From contig NZ_KI912157.1 in the NCBI RefSeq assembly GCF_000517125.1, positions 30,979 through 94,978 on the forward strand: 64,000 bases of DNA, read 5' to 3'. How positions within the stretch are numbered: position 1 is the stretch's first letter; each line of letters starts with the position of its first letter. The notes beneath the pieces are model-generated. The model made no database searches. It was not told the origin of the DNA and saw only the letters and a list, made by a program, of their open reading frames with translations. The DNA is from Arthrobacter sp. MA-N2. Its GTDB lineage: Bacteria > Actinomycetota > Actinomycetes > Actinomycetales > Micrococcaceae. Shown in pieces: positions 52,112 through 60,561 of the stretch. A program made the translations under genes and the position numbers.

Positions 52112-53197
52112 CTACTCGCGAAGGTATTGGCGGAGCCCGGGGATTGCGAAGTCCACTTTGCCGTAGCCTGCGGACTCGATCAGGCCCGCAGCTATGAGCC
52201 TGTTCCGGTACTTGGACACGACATTGGGCTTGGCCTTGATGATGGCTCCGATCTGGCCGGCTGCGGAGGGACCATCCTGGGCGGCCATCGCGTCGAGGAA
52301 CTCGCGGTCTTTGTCAGAAATGTCCGAGAGCGCCGACTCGACGACCACCAGGGTGTTCCGTCTTTGGGCGGCAGCGATTGCACGCCGGACGCTGCTTTGG
52401 TCCAGTTTCCATCCTGCCTTGTCGGCTTCGAGCCAGAGGTAGTAGCCCACCAGTTGGATCAGGAAGGGATACCCCTCGGTGGCTTCCGCGGCTTGATTGA
52501 TGAGGTCGGGGGAGATGCTGATGCCTCCCTGGCTGAAGAGCTCTCTGTACGAGGCGGTGACTTCGGTGATGGCTGCTTCGTGGAGATTGATCCTGTCGGC
52601 GCGCCGCAGGAAGGTGGCGACGCCTTCGTTGAGGAGGTCGGACACGGCTGAGGGGAGGCCGGCGAAGATCAGGCCGATGGGCAGCCGGTCGCGGATGAAG
52701 TGCTGGACGTCGGCGGCCAGTTGCGATATCTCCGTCCTGTCGACGGCATGGATCTCGTCAATGGTGATGACCAGTCCTGTGCCTTGTGCGTCCAGCAGGT
52801 GCAGCAGTTCGTTCCCGGTGCGGCGCCAGTCGGCCGCCCGTTCCGGAGGAAGCTGGGTTGTCAGGCCGAACCCTGCCGCGGAAAAGGCTGTAATTTTCCG
52901 GGCAGGAGGCCCGTCCCCGAGCTCCTCGACGAGAGCGAGCATGTCGTCGCCGACTCCGGCCAGGAACCCGGGTGTGGCTGTCCGGGAGATGACGGCCCAG
53001 CCGTGAGCCCGTGCGATCCCTTCGGCCGCGCTCAACATGACTGTCTTGCCGATGCCCCTGGATCCCGTGATGATGGTCAGAAGGCCGGGTGCTCCGGAAC
53101 CTTGCTGCAGGCCATACTCGAACTCGTCCAAAAGCCCGGCCCGCCCTACCAATGCAGGGGGAGTCGCTCCGGCCGTCGGCTTGAAGGGGTTCTGCAC
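52112..53197 (-). CDS. Stand-alone AAA ATPase related to 24900-26126
   Basis: 361 residues from GTG 53197, chosen because QNPFKPTAGATPPALVGRA parallels NPYTPNAGATPEIVIGR at the start of the 24900 protein; longer upstream starts would add unrelated low-complexity sequence. Walker A GSRGIGKTVML, Walker B LVITIDEIHAV, arginine-rich sensor region FLRRADRINL, EGYPFLIQLVGYYLW, and a C-terminal winged helix (IGAIIKAKPNVVSKYRNRLI). Divergent from the unknown gene 53337, 139 bp apart. Likely a DNA-associated or signalling ATPase; role unknown. Confidence 0.75.
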   Translation of the reverse strand: MQNPFKPTAGATPPALVGRAGLLDEFEYGLQQGSGAPGLLTIITGSRGIGKTVMLSAAEGIARAHGWAVISRTATPGFLAGVGDDMLALVEELGDGPPARKITAFSAAGFGLTTQLPPERAADWRRTGNELLHLLDAQGTGLVITIDEIHAVDRTEISQLAADVQHFIRDRLPIGLIFAGLPSAVSDLLNEGVATFLRRADRINLHEAAITEVTASYRELFSQGGISISPDLINQAAEATEGYPFLIQLVGYYLWLEADKAGWKLDQSSVRRAIAAAQRRNTLVVVESALSDISDKDREFLDAMAAQDGPSAAGQIGAIIKAKPNVVSKYRNRLIAAGLIESAGYGKVDFAIPGLRQYLRE

Positions 53198-53336
53198 CAG
53201 ACCTCTTAGGGGAATGTAGGTGAAACTAGGTGAAAGTGGTGAAAGTGGTGAAACTTCTGCCACGATACGGGAGCGGTGTCGTCCCGGCAAGTCCATGCTC
53301 CGGGAGCCGCAGAGGTAAGACGGTAACATCGGGGCC

Positions 53337-54044
53337 ATGACCGGGGAAGAGAATTATGTCGAGCACGCGCTGCAGGTCGGGGCGGGACTTAGGGGACTGA
53401 CCCTGGAGCAGTTAGGTTTCGAACCGCGTCTGGAGGATCTGACTGAGGATCAGCGGTGCCGCCTGGACGCTGATGACCTCGAATGGGCGGGCTCAATCAC
53501 CCCGGAGCGGCGAGACAGGAGCCTTTTCCAGGCAAAGCTCCTGGCTGGCGCCTTATGGGAGGCCTCCGCCGTCCTGATCGACCAGCTTTTCGAGGATCTC
53601 AACGGTTTACGGGACCTTGCCCGGGTTGATCGCCACGACATCGCCAACACCTTCGTCCTGTCCGGACTGCCACCCAGGCACGCCGACAAATACGACGTCC
53701 GCTTCGCACAGCAGTTTCTGGTCATAGCTGCGGATATGACCGCGGCGCTGACCCGCGGCTGGACCCCTCTTTCCTGCGTCGCCCAGGAACTGGCGCTCCG
53801 CTGCCTTTTTGACCAGGTCGAGGTCATTCAGGACCTGTATTGCCTCGATCTTGCAGAGGACTGGCGTGGTCTACTTGAACAACACATGCTCGAAGACACG
53901 GACAGCGAGATGCTCTACCAGAACGCCATGGACGGCTTCGAAAGCGACATCGAATTGAACATGCAACTGGGCCTCGCCCCAATGAAAATCCAGGACTGGT
54001 TCGAGCCATTCAACGACGCCTCCGTCCCGCCCTACGTGCTCTGA
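53337..54044 (+). CDS. Hypothetical protein divergent from AAA ATPase
   Basis: 235 residues (MTGEENYVEHALQVGAGLRG start), acidic, mostly helical, no membrane segment or recognised motif. The middle (ANTFVLSGLPPRHADKYDVR) and the end (LGLAPMKIQDWFEPFNDASV) look well-formed, so the gene appears real and intact. It may be functionally paired with the divergent ATPase. Confidence 0.6.
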   Translation: MTGEENYVEHALQVGAGLRGLTLEQLGFEPRLEDLTEDQRCRLDADDLEWAGSITPERRDRSLFQAKLLAGALWEASAVLIDQLFEDLNGLRDLARVDRHDIANTFVLSGLPPRHADKYDVRFAQQFLVIAADMTAALTRGWTPLSCVAQELALRCLFDQVEVIQDLYCLDLAEDWRGLLEQHMLEDTDSEMLYQNAMDGFESDIELNMQLGLAPMKIQDWFEPFNDASVPPYVL

Positions 54045-54076
54045 AGCACAGAATGGCTCCCGCGCCCGCCACCGTT

Positions 54077-54430
54077 CTAAGTACGGTGGCGGATGCACAC
54101 CCGGCCGATTGTCGGAAGACGTCCTATGGCCGATTCGCCGTTGGTGCACCGCAGGCAGAGGTGGCGTTCGAGGACGCGTTGGCCGCGGATCGAGCTTCGC
54201 GCGGCGAAAGGACTGCTGTGGAGCCGACCGAGCTGGTGCCAGACATTGACTCGGTCGGGCTCAGATCTCATGATCGTGTGGGCCATGGTCCCGTTCTGGC
54301 TGACTGCTCGTTCAATGTCGCCGATCGTTGTGGCGTTGCGCCGTGCATGGGGGCCGCGTAGCTGTTGAGGCTTTCGCCGCCAAATAGACGGGTCGGAACG
54401 GGAAGAGGCTGGACGATCATCAGGCTCTCT
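54077..54430 (-). pseudogene. TniQ-like transposition protein remnant
   Basis: One frame gives MIVQPLPVPTRLFGGESLNS YAAPM; the next gives RNATTIGDIERAVSQNG, RVNVWHQLGRLHSSPFAARS and LCLRCTNGESAIGRLPTIG. Together they match the N-terminal TniQ pattern (P-x-RLFGGESL-x-SY and a Cys-x-x-Cys region) with at least one frameshift and no C-terminal half. Fits the TniB-like and resolvase remnants at 26-27 kb. Confidence 0.55.
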
Positions 54431-54726
54431 TGAGCCCGCGTCCGCTGCGCCGCGCCGCGCCTTGCTCGGGCTGCCTGTTGATGTGTGATGTTCTGGAGAG
54501 GCGTAGTCGGTGGCCGTGGCATCAAGACCTCGGTCGGTTTTCTCCGAGCCCTCGATGATGGCTCCAATGGCAGCATCGGAGAGCAGAGCGCGCAACGCCC
54601 CTCTGCTTAAGCGGGGAACTGGCCGGCCGAATACTTCGAGGTCCAGACACTGGAGGAGCCGTAACCGTCATCCCCCGCGCTTAGCGCCCATAGACTTCAG
54701 AACACGTTCTGAGTTAGTGTTGGTAT

Positions 54727-55236
54727 ATGAGCGCAGCAACAAAATCACGAAAGACCTTCCAGTCTTCCGAAACCCCAGCGACATTCCAGCCCTTCAAGAC
54801 CCGGACGTCGTTCCAGTCTTCTGAACTGAGCCGCTCCTCCGCTGATGTTTTTGCAGCAGCGGCAGACCACCCTGTCCGGGTCACCCGCCGTGACGGCGAG
54901 TCCCTCGTGCTGATGTCCGAGAGTGCAGATGCGGCACGCATTTCACTGCTGGAACTGGCAGCCCAGCTCGTTGCAGTCTCAACAAGCACGGAGGGAACGC
55001 TTGCAGCCCGCATGAGCGACCGCTTCCCGTGGATGCTTGCCCTGAGCCCAGCTGACCGGAAGGCTTGTGCCGATGATGTCCTGGCGGCAGCGAGGGCGTC
55101 CTTTGCCACCAATCAGCCTCATCTGGCCATTGCAGAACTGACCTCATGGCGCGAGACTGCCACGGCCATCGCAGCCGGTCTCGGCAAGAAACCTGTGGAG
55201 TGGCTCGACGACCCGGAAGCCGTCGAGCGTCCGTAG
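54727..55236 (+). CDS. Antitoxin of a RelE/ParE-type module
   Basis: 169 residues. Phd/YefM-like signature: SRSSADVFAAAADHPVRVTR then RDGESLVLMSES near residues 35-65, followed by a helical toxin-binding part. Longer than usual Phd antitoxins. The toxin gene follows 3 bp after its stop. Confidence 0.65.
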   Translation: MSAATKSRKTFQSSETPATFQPFKTRTSFQSSELSRSSADVFAAAADHPVRVTRRDGESLVLMSESADAARISLLELAAQLVAVSTSTEGTLAARMSDRFPWMLALSPADRKACADDVLAAARASFATNQPHLAIAELTSWRETATAIAAGLGKKPVEWLDDPEAVERP

Positions 55237-55239
55237 AGC

Positions 55240-55593
55240 ATGGCGAAGAGTGAGAAGGGCGAAAAGGTTGAGCGACCGACGAAGAAGAGTGAGTACGAAC
55301 TTCGGTTTGCCTCCGTCCAAGCGCGGCGCGGCTGGACAGATCTGAAAGCCACGATCAGGAATCCCCTGGTCGACGCCTGGGATTTTCTGACCCAGACCCC
55401 TGAACAGATAACCCCCTTCAACTACCCTCTACGCGGCGAACTAGGCCTTGTGAAGCGTAGCGGCGCCACCCATAAGCGGTGGCAGCACAAGCCCACACTC
55501 AAGGGTGATGCCCGCATCTGGTTCTACGTCGTGGATCACGTGGTCTTTCTTGAGCAGGTCCATACAAGCCATCCCAACGAGACCAAGAGTTGA
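55240..55593 (+). CDS. RelE/ParE-like toxin
   Basis: 117 residues. SVQARRGWTDLKATIRNPL, GLVKRSGATHKRWQHKPTL, DARIWFYVVDHVVFLEQVHT SHPNETK: the RelE-fold pattern of helix pair plus beta sheet, ending in a basic/His region. Toxins of this fold cleave mRNA at ribosomes or poison gyrase. Bases 55331-55499 recur at the window's start. Confidence 0.65.
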   Translation: MAKSEKGEKVERPTKKSEYELRFASVQARRGWTDLKATIRNPLVDAWDFLTQTPEQITPFNYPLRGELGLVKRSGATHKRWQHKPTLKGDARIWFYVVDHVVFLEQVHTSHPNETKS

Positions 55594-55722
55594 GTGATCA
55601 CGCATCCGTGAACAGCACGGATCACCCGTGACCACCGGACGGTGCCGCACGAACCCCCATAAGGAATCCTCCTACGGGCATGCCCCGCGGCCTTCTCCGC
55701 GCTCAAGCCGCGCAGCCCGTAA

Positions 55723-55785
55723 GGAACTGACACCTTTTGATGAGACAGCCGAGGCCACCGTTGTCTCATTCAACCTGTCAGTTCC
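55723..55785. repeat. Nested inverted repeat (copy A)
   Basis: Outer arms GGAACTGACA (55723-55732) and TGTCAGTTCC (55776-55785); inner TGATGAGACA (55738) and TGTCTCATTCA (55762). A similar structure at 57764-57828 shows it is repeated together with the adjacent relE 3' end. TGATGAGACA-type sequence also occurs near 59020. Confidence 0.7.
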
Positions 55786-55802
55786 CACGTCGCGGCTGAT
55801 CA

Positions 55803-55955
55803 CTATGTTGAGGCACTCTCCTCGAAGAGAGCGGACAAGCGCGGTTTGTAGACGTCGGAGCGGTGTTCGATGCGGTGGACGTAGAGGGTGTGCTCTTCTA
55901 TGGCTAGGGTGCACAGCACCCTGTAGTCGCCGCGCCGTGCCGTGCGGAGTCCGCC
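55803..55955 (-). pseudogene. 3' fragment of a relE toxin gene
   Basis: Reads RRGDYRVLCTLAIEEHTLYV HRIEHRSDVYKPR and stops at 55803. It matches the C-terminal half of the toxin at 57872, but the N-terminal two-thirds are missing; the homology breaks at about 55953. It lies just after antitoxin 56008-56283, so that antitoxin's own toxin has been destroyed. Confidence 0.75.
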
Positions 55956-56007
55956 GGGCTGGTGACCTCAACGTTCCATGGTGCGGGGCTCGTGGATTCT
56001 GGGTCGG

Positions 56008-56283
56008 TCACCGCGGCGGCAGCCCGAATTCACGGCGGAGGTCCGCACCGCTGACCGCGTTGCCGTCGACGATGTCACGCCGGGCCTGGTCCAAGTCTTC
56101 GCGGATGCCCGGCTGCGAGAGCCAGTGGATGGTTTCCTGCAGGGATTCCAGGTCGTCGGCGGACATCAGCACGGCCGACGGGTGCCCGTGCCTGGTGATC
56201 TGAATGATCTCGTGCGTCGTGTCTGCTTCCTCCACGAGGGCGGACAGCTTGTCCTTCGCTTCGCTAAGCGGTACGGTTCTCAT
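56008..56283 (-). CDS. RelB/YefM-type antitoxin without an intact toxin
   Basis: 91 residues: MRTVPLSEAKDKLSALVEEA, ITRHGHPSAVLMSADDLESL. Classical Phd/YefM N-terminal DNA-binding fold and C-terminal toxin-binding tail (GADLRREFGLPPR). Its downstream toxin is only a fragment (55803-55955). It could still neutralise the chimeric toxin at 57872, whose RelE part is the same type. Confidence 0.85.
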   Translation of the reverse strand: MRTVPLSEAKDKLSALVEEADTTHEIIQITRHGHPSAVLMSADDLESLQETIHWLSQPGIREDLDQARRDIVDGNAVSGADLRREFGLPPR

Positions 56284-56547
56284 GAACGAAATTATAGCCT
56301 GATATCAGGCCATCAACTAGCCTTACTTTTAGCCGATAACAATGATTTCGTCAACCTGAGCCCGGGGGAGATGGCGATCACACCGCTCACCGCGTTTCGT
56401 ATAGAGATCTCAACGCGGCATGTGAGAAGACAGCTCACAGTGTTGCTGGGCTGCAACCCAACCCCACCTAGAACAGGGCTGCTGTTGACGCGGTGGTGCA
56501 GAATTCCTAACGGACTCAACCAGCGATGTGGCCCGTTGCGGCGAATC

Positions 56548-57417
56548 CTACCGGGAACCGGGTCTGAAGAGGCGGCTCCTGCCGGGAACCTTATTGTTGT
56601 CGGGCCGTTGCCCGATGTTGGGAGTCGAGGGACGGGGCGGGTTCACCTGGTAGTGGAAATAGCGGATGTCGTCGGTCGAGCCAAGGCGATGGTACTTCGA
56701 CGGAGTGGCGATGGCGACGCCGAAGTGGAGGTGTTCGTTCACATCCGCCTCAGTGAAGCGGTATGAGAACTCCACGCCGTCACCGCGGGCGACTTCGGTT
56801 TGTGCGGTACTGACGTGGCGCGAGTTGGTCTTCTGGATCTTCCAGATGACCGGGTTGCCGTCGGCAGAGAAGGCGCTGCCGGTGAACGTCATTTCTTCGC
56901 CGACATCGACGCGGGCGATCGGCTTGTCGTAGCCGTGCTCGCTCGTGGTGAGCCCAGAGTTGCCTAAGCTGTCCCGCACCTTCTCGATTAGTGGGTAGTA
57001 CACCGTCGATCCGTCGAGGTCATTGCGGTAGCGCGAGACCTGGGCGCGCAGCTGCCCAGCAATGCCGGACACGAGATCGCGCTCAAAGATCATGAGGTCT
57101 CGGCTGTGAGCGATGGTGTTGCGGACATCCTCGACGATCCCGAAGTGCACCTCGGTGCGCTTCTTATCCTTGAACACCGGCTGGAAGGACTCCCAGTTTC
57201 GGAGCACGATTTGCGTCAAATGGTAGGTCTCGGTGTACTCGATGAGCTCGTCTGAGGTGACCGCGCCATCACGCCGCTTGGCCTCGGCCTCGCGCTTCTC
57301 CTCGAGCCTTGCGCAGTCGGGCGCACCCGACGCCGTGAGCCATCCGTCGCCGAGTACTTTATAGATGGACAGCCGCAGTGCTGTTTCTATTCCCCGAAGT
57401 GCATCAGTCGCGTCCAT
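56548..57417 (-). CDS. HEPN-domain (Swt1-like) protein with C-terminal beta domain
   Basis: 289 residues from ATG 57417. The N-terminal helical half begins ALRGIETALRLSIYKVLGDG and contains EDVRNTIAHSRDLM; RNTIAH (Arg99 to His104) is the R-x4-H motif of HEPN RNases. The C-terminal ~110 residues (EMTFTGSAFSADGNPVIWKI, GVEFSYRFTEADVNEHLHFG) look like a beta-sandwich sensor. HEPN proteins often act in toxin or phage-defence roles. No obvious partner gene is adjacent. Confidence 0.65.
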   Translation of the reverse strand: MDATDALRGIETALRLSIYKVLGDGWLTASGAPDCARLEEKREAEAKRRDGAVTSDELIEYTETYHLTQIVLRNWESFQPVFKDKKRTEVHFGIVEDVRNTIAHSRDLMIFERDLVSGIAGQLRAQVSRYRNDLDGSTVYYPLIEKVRDSLGNSGLTTSEHGYDKPIARVDVGEEMTFTGSAFSADGNPVIWKIQKTNSRHVSTAQTEVARGDGVEFSYRFTEADVNEHLHFGVAIATPSKYHRLGSTDDIRYFHYQVNPPRPSTPNIGQRPDNNKVPGRSRLFRPGSR

Positions 57418-57763
57418 AGAATGAATCGTATCGACACCCTGCGACCGCGTCGTTGCTCTCGAGCCACCCAAACGCGACACCTGCCTTTAGACACCTGCCT
57501 TTACAAGGAATGATCGGGAACCGGGCGTCACGGATGGCTGCCCCACATGACGACATGCTCGGCATCTCGATTAGCGCTAAATGGGGGCGAAATCCGGTGG
57601 GAGCGCGGCGTCTCCAAGTCGTCGTTGGATGGCGGCCGGAGTTGGAGCTCCGGCAGACGGTGCCTCAAATCCGCTAATCGGCCCTGCCAAGTGGCCGGCG
57701 AAAGGTCCCTGAGGGAACATGTCCTGCGTCGGCCGCGCCTGACCCGAGCTGCAAGGCCTATAC

Positions 57764-57828
57764 GGAACTGACACGTTTGATGAGACAGCCGGGTATTTCT
57801 CTTGTCTCATTCAACCTGTCAAATCCCA
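57764..57828. repeat. Nested inverted repeat (copy B)
   Basis: GGAACTGACA and TGATGAGACA at 57764-57787, with TGTCTCATTCA and an imperfect TGTCAAATCC at the other side. Together with the following relE 3' end (57872-57992) it repeats the block 55723-55955. Confidence 0.65.
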
Positions 57829-57871
57829 CGTCGGAACTGACAACTATGTTGAGACCGGACAAAGAGTTCAG

Positions 57872-58201
57872 CTAACGCGGCTTGTAGACGTCGGACCGGT
57901 GTTCGATGCGGTGGATGTACAGGATGTGCCCTTCGATGTCCAGGGTGAACAGCACCCTGTAGTCGCCGCGCCGGGCGGTGCGGAGTCCGAGCAGTTCGTT
58001 CGTTAGGGACTTGCTCAGCCGGTGGGGATCGCCGGCAAGTGCGCCGGTGACGAATTCGATGATCGCTGCCGCTGCTTTCTCCGGCAGCCGCCTGCCATTG
58101 GTTGCCCATTCCCAGCCGCTCCACGCCCAAGGGTCGGGACGGAACCCGATCCGCCATACCCGGTTATGCGGGACCACCGACGTTAGTTGTTCAACCCCCA
58201 C
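57872..58201 (-). CDS. Chimeric toxin: RES-type N-terminus fused to RelE C-terminal domain
   Basis: 109 residues, GTG start 3 nt after the antitoxin stop. Residues about 1-37 (VPHNRVWRIGFRPDPWAWSG WEWATNG) look like the beginning of an actinobacterial RES-domain toxin, the normal partner of the Xre/ParS-like antitoxin upstream. Residues 38-109 (LPEKAAAAIIEFVTGALAGD, TARRGDYRVLFTLDIEGHIL, RIEHRSDVYKPR) are a RelE toxin without its first ~15 residues. The fusion is in frame. It may or may not fold; the RelE part keeps the GDYRV and R-x-x-H-R-x-DVY motifs. Confidence 0.7.
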   Translation of the reverse strand: MGVEQLTSVVPHNRVWRIGFRPDPWAWSGWEWATNGRRLPEKAAAAIIEFVTGALAGDPHRLSKSLTNELLGLRTARRGDYRVLFTLDIEGHILYIHRIEHRSDVYKPR

Positions 58202-58204
58202 CCG

Positions 58205-58597
58205 TCAGCCTGCTGCCGCAAATGCCCGCGCGGCGGCAAGGACCGCCTGAGCCGCGTCCTCGACCTTGCCTTCGCGCAGCAGCCGCGCCGGCGGCACGTC
58301 GTCCAGCTGCGGATTCATCCCCTGAAACCATGCCTGGACCACCGTGCGGGAGTCACTCTCAGCCAAAAGCGCTGCCACGTGATAGGCATGGCGCAGCCGG
58401 GTCATCACCTCAGCGGACGGCTTCCTTTCACCGTCCGCCCATTGGCGCACAGCGCGGGTTTCCTTCACGGAGCCGATATAGGCGACGAGCTTCGCTCCCA
58501 AGATGTCCCGCAGCTCGCGAACTAGCTCAGCCTCGGGAAGCCGGATCGAATCCTGATGCGCCTTTAGCCCACCACGGGCTCCTGCAACAGCTGTCAT
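58205..58597 (-). CDS. Xre/MbcA-ParS-like antitoxin
   Basis: 130 residues from ATG 58597 (an upstream ATG at 58624 is possible). LVRELRDILGAKLVAYIGSV, ETRAVRQWADGERKPSAEVM form an Xre-like DNA-binding part, and QAWFQGMNPQLDDVPPARLL is the ParS/MbcA toxin-binding region ((G)-x-NP-x-LD). Normally paired with a RES toxin that degrades NAD; here the gene behind it is the chimera. Confidence 0.75.
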   Translation of the reverse strand: MTAVAGARGGLKAHQDSIRLPEAELVRELRDILGAKLVAYIGSVKETRAVRQWADGERKPSAEVMTRLRHAYHVAALLAESDSRTVVQAWFQGMNPQLDDVPPARLLREGKVEDAAQAVLAAARAFAAAG

Positions 58598-59297
58598 ATC
58601 CTCATGGTCGCACGAAACGCGCACCGAATCAACGTGCGAATCACACCCAAAATCACAGTTCTAGAACGCCGATAACGGACGCTACGTCGTCCTGCATGGC
58701 AGGACGGGATCGTTTTCCCGCGAAGGTGCTGTCCTTTCTGCCCGCGCCATGAGGTCGGCTCCATGGCATGAAGGGCGGGACGCGCGCGCTGGCGCACCTG
58801 GAAGGGTGAACGCGCTGATTGCGGCTTTTGAATCGCTCGCCCTTGGTGGGAGCTTCGGTGAAGGACTTCTCCTCGCGGCAAGCCGCGTTGTACGGAATGG
58901 CCATCCAAGTTGCGACGGTTCCTGCCTGTCCTGTCTCAACTTAGATGGCATTTTCCTACGTCAACGTGGCCAACGAGACTAAGGCTGGGCACTATGTCCG
59001 GTCTCAGTCTCGTTGATGTCCTGTCTCATCATTCGTCCCGCCGGAGAAAGAGGCCGAATTGTCAACCCCGTCCGCAAAAATCTGACACGCCAGGAAGTCA
59101 GTAAGCCCCGATCCTGCCGAACCCCGCCCTCCGCCATGGAGATTCGGCCGCTCGATTTCATGCAACGAAATCAACCTGTTGCCGCCATATGGGACCTCTA
59201 AACATGGAACCCGTAGGTAGTACAATTCGTTGCGTTGCCATGTCGTTATTATCACGGTGACTTGTGCTTCGATGTTCCACGGAAATGAGGAGTCAAC
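58598..59297. other. Gene-free region with recombination-like repeats
   Basis: No supported gene. Minus-strand frames around 58650-58910 (ACREEKSFTEAPTKGERF) may be transposase debris. Around 58970-59030 GAGACT/AGTCTC and TGTCTCATCA repeats resemble the TGATGAGACA blocks at 55738 and 57779, possibly resolvase-type sites. Confidence 0.4.
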
Positions 59298-60059
59298 GTG
59301 TCCCGGCCAGCACCTAAAATCCTTCGCGGCGTTCGAGTTCCCTATTACGAGCAGCTCAAAGTCCTCCTCTTGAAGGAAATTAAATCTGAGGGAATGAAGC
59401 CGGGGGACATGCTGCCCTCGGAAAGCGAAATGTGCGAACGCTACGAGGTCTCGCGCACTGTTGTCCGGCAGGCGATCGGCGAGCTCGTCAACGAAGGGGT
59501 CCTGTTCCGCCAGCATGGCAAGGGAACATTTATTGCCCACACCAAGGTGCGAGAGCAGTTCATGCAAAGCACCGTGGGCTTCTTTGAAGATCTCTCGCTC
59601 CGGGGCCACTCGGTGAAGAGTAAAGTGATCAGCTGTCAGCTGGTCGAGGCGGGCAACTCCGTGGCCCAGGCGCTCGAAATTGAGCCCGGCTCCGCATGCA
59701 CCGAGGTTACCCGGCTGCGCTATGTCAATAAGGAATTAGTCGTATTCACCAAGTCTTATATCAACAGCGGCGACCATAACTTGGTCGCCGATCTCCTCGA
59801 CTCTGACCTCTCCGTCAATTCTCTCTACCGAACTCTTGAGGACCATTGGGGACTTCGGATCGAATCAGGTCGGAGATCTTTGGAGGTCGTGAGCGCTAGC
59901 GGAATGCTTCCGGCAATACTTGAAATCAAACCTGGTGCCCCCGTTCTTTACATCGAATCGGTCGGGCGTGATGCTAGCGGGCGTCCGATCGAGTTCTTCC
60001 AGGCATGGCACCGGATCGACCGGACACGTCTGGAGATGGATGTGGTCCGCCTTAAGTAA
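59298..60059 (+). CDS. GntR/HutC-family transcriptional regulator
   Basis: 253 residues, GTG start after GAGGAG. Winged helix residues about 15-80 (MLPSESEMCERYEVSRTVVR, FRQHGKGTFIA) and a C-terminal UTRA effector-binding domain (HSVKSKVIS, LEIEPGSACTEVTRLRYVN, PIEFFQAWHRIDRTRLEMD). Likely controls the operon starting at 60562; ligand unknown. Confidence 0.9.
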   Translation: MSRPAPKILRGVRVPYYEQLKVLLLKEIKSEGMKPGDMLPSESEMCERYEVSRTVVRQAIGELVNEGVLFRQHGKGTFIAHTKVREQFMQSTVGFFEDLSLRGHSVKSKVISCQLVEAGNSVAQALEIEPGSACTEVTRLRYVNKELVVFTKSYINSGDHNLVADLLDSDLSVNSLYRTLEDHWGLRIESGRRSLEVVSASGMLPAILEIKPGAPVLYIESVGRDASGRPIEFFQAWHRIDRTRLEMDVVRLK

Positions 60060-60437
60060 AAAGCGGAAGGGTCCGCTGCTCAAAGGCCATCGCTACTCGG
60101 ATAGCAGCAGTATTGGTGGTGGTCTGATCGCGCACTCGGCTTTTTCACGAAGGCGTCGTCCTCGTCCTCGCCATGGCCCGTCGAGTGGAGCCTCCACCCC
60201 AGCGGATGAAAGAGATGAGGGGCGGGCCGGAGCCCCGGTAGCAATCGTGTGCGGGGCTGCTGACGTCATATGCCGTAGCGGAGCGCCACTCCGCCACATT
60301 CCCTCCTGCCGACCTAACCGGAAAAACACCCCGAGCACCGTTAACCGGTCAAGCTCCGCCTGGTCATTTCGTCATCGGACTCCGTTCTCCGGCGTCTTCA
60401 GACGGTGGAAAGTGCCATTGACACGACCAACTCAGCA
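60060..60437. other. Intergenic, nothing recognised
   Basis: Between the GntR gene and the palindrome at 60438; no ORF with a credible start. Confidence 0.4.
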
Positions 60438-60458
60438 TGTCATCATCATGTGATGACA
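60438..60458. promoter_or_regulatory. Palindrome, probable GntR-type operator
   Basis: TGTCATCA (60438-60445) and TGATGACA (60451-60458) are perfect 8-bp arms around a 5-nt centre, about 104 bp before the enzyme gene. GT-(N)-AC symmetry matches GntR-family operators; the adjacent regulator at 59298 is the likely ligand-responsive repressor. Confidence 0.6.
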
Positions 60459-60561
60459 ACCACATAGCCAGTCCAAGGTTGTCTAAAAAGTCAACCGGCC
60501 ACTGCGTGCCGGCCCGCCCGATTCAATCTCGTCCCGCACAACCGGAGAGGTCTAGAGCGCC

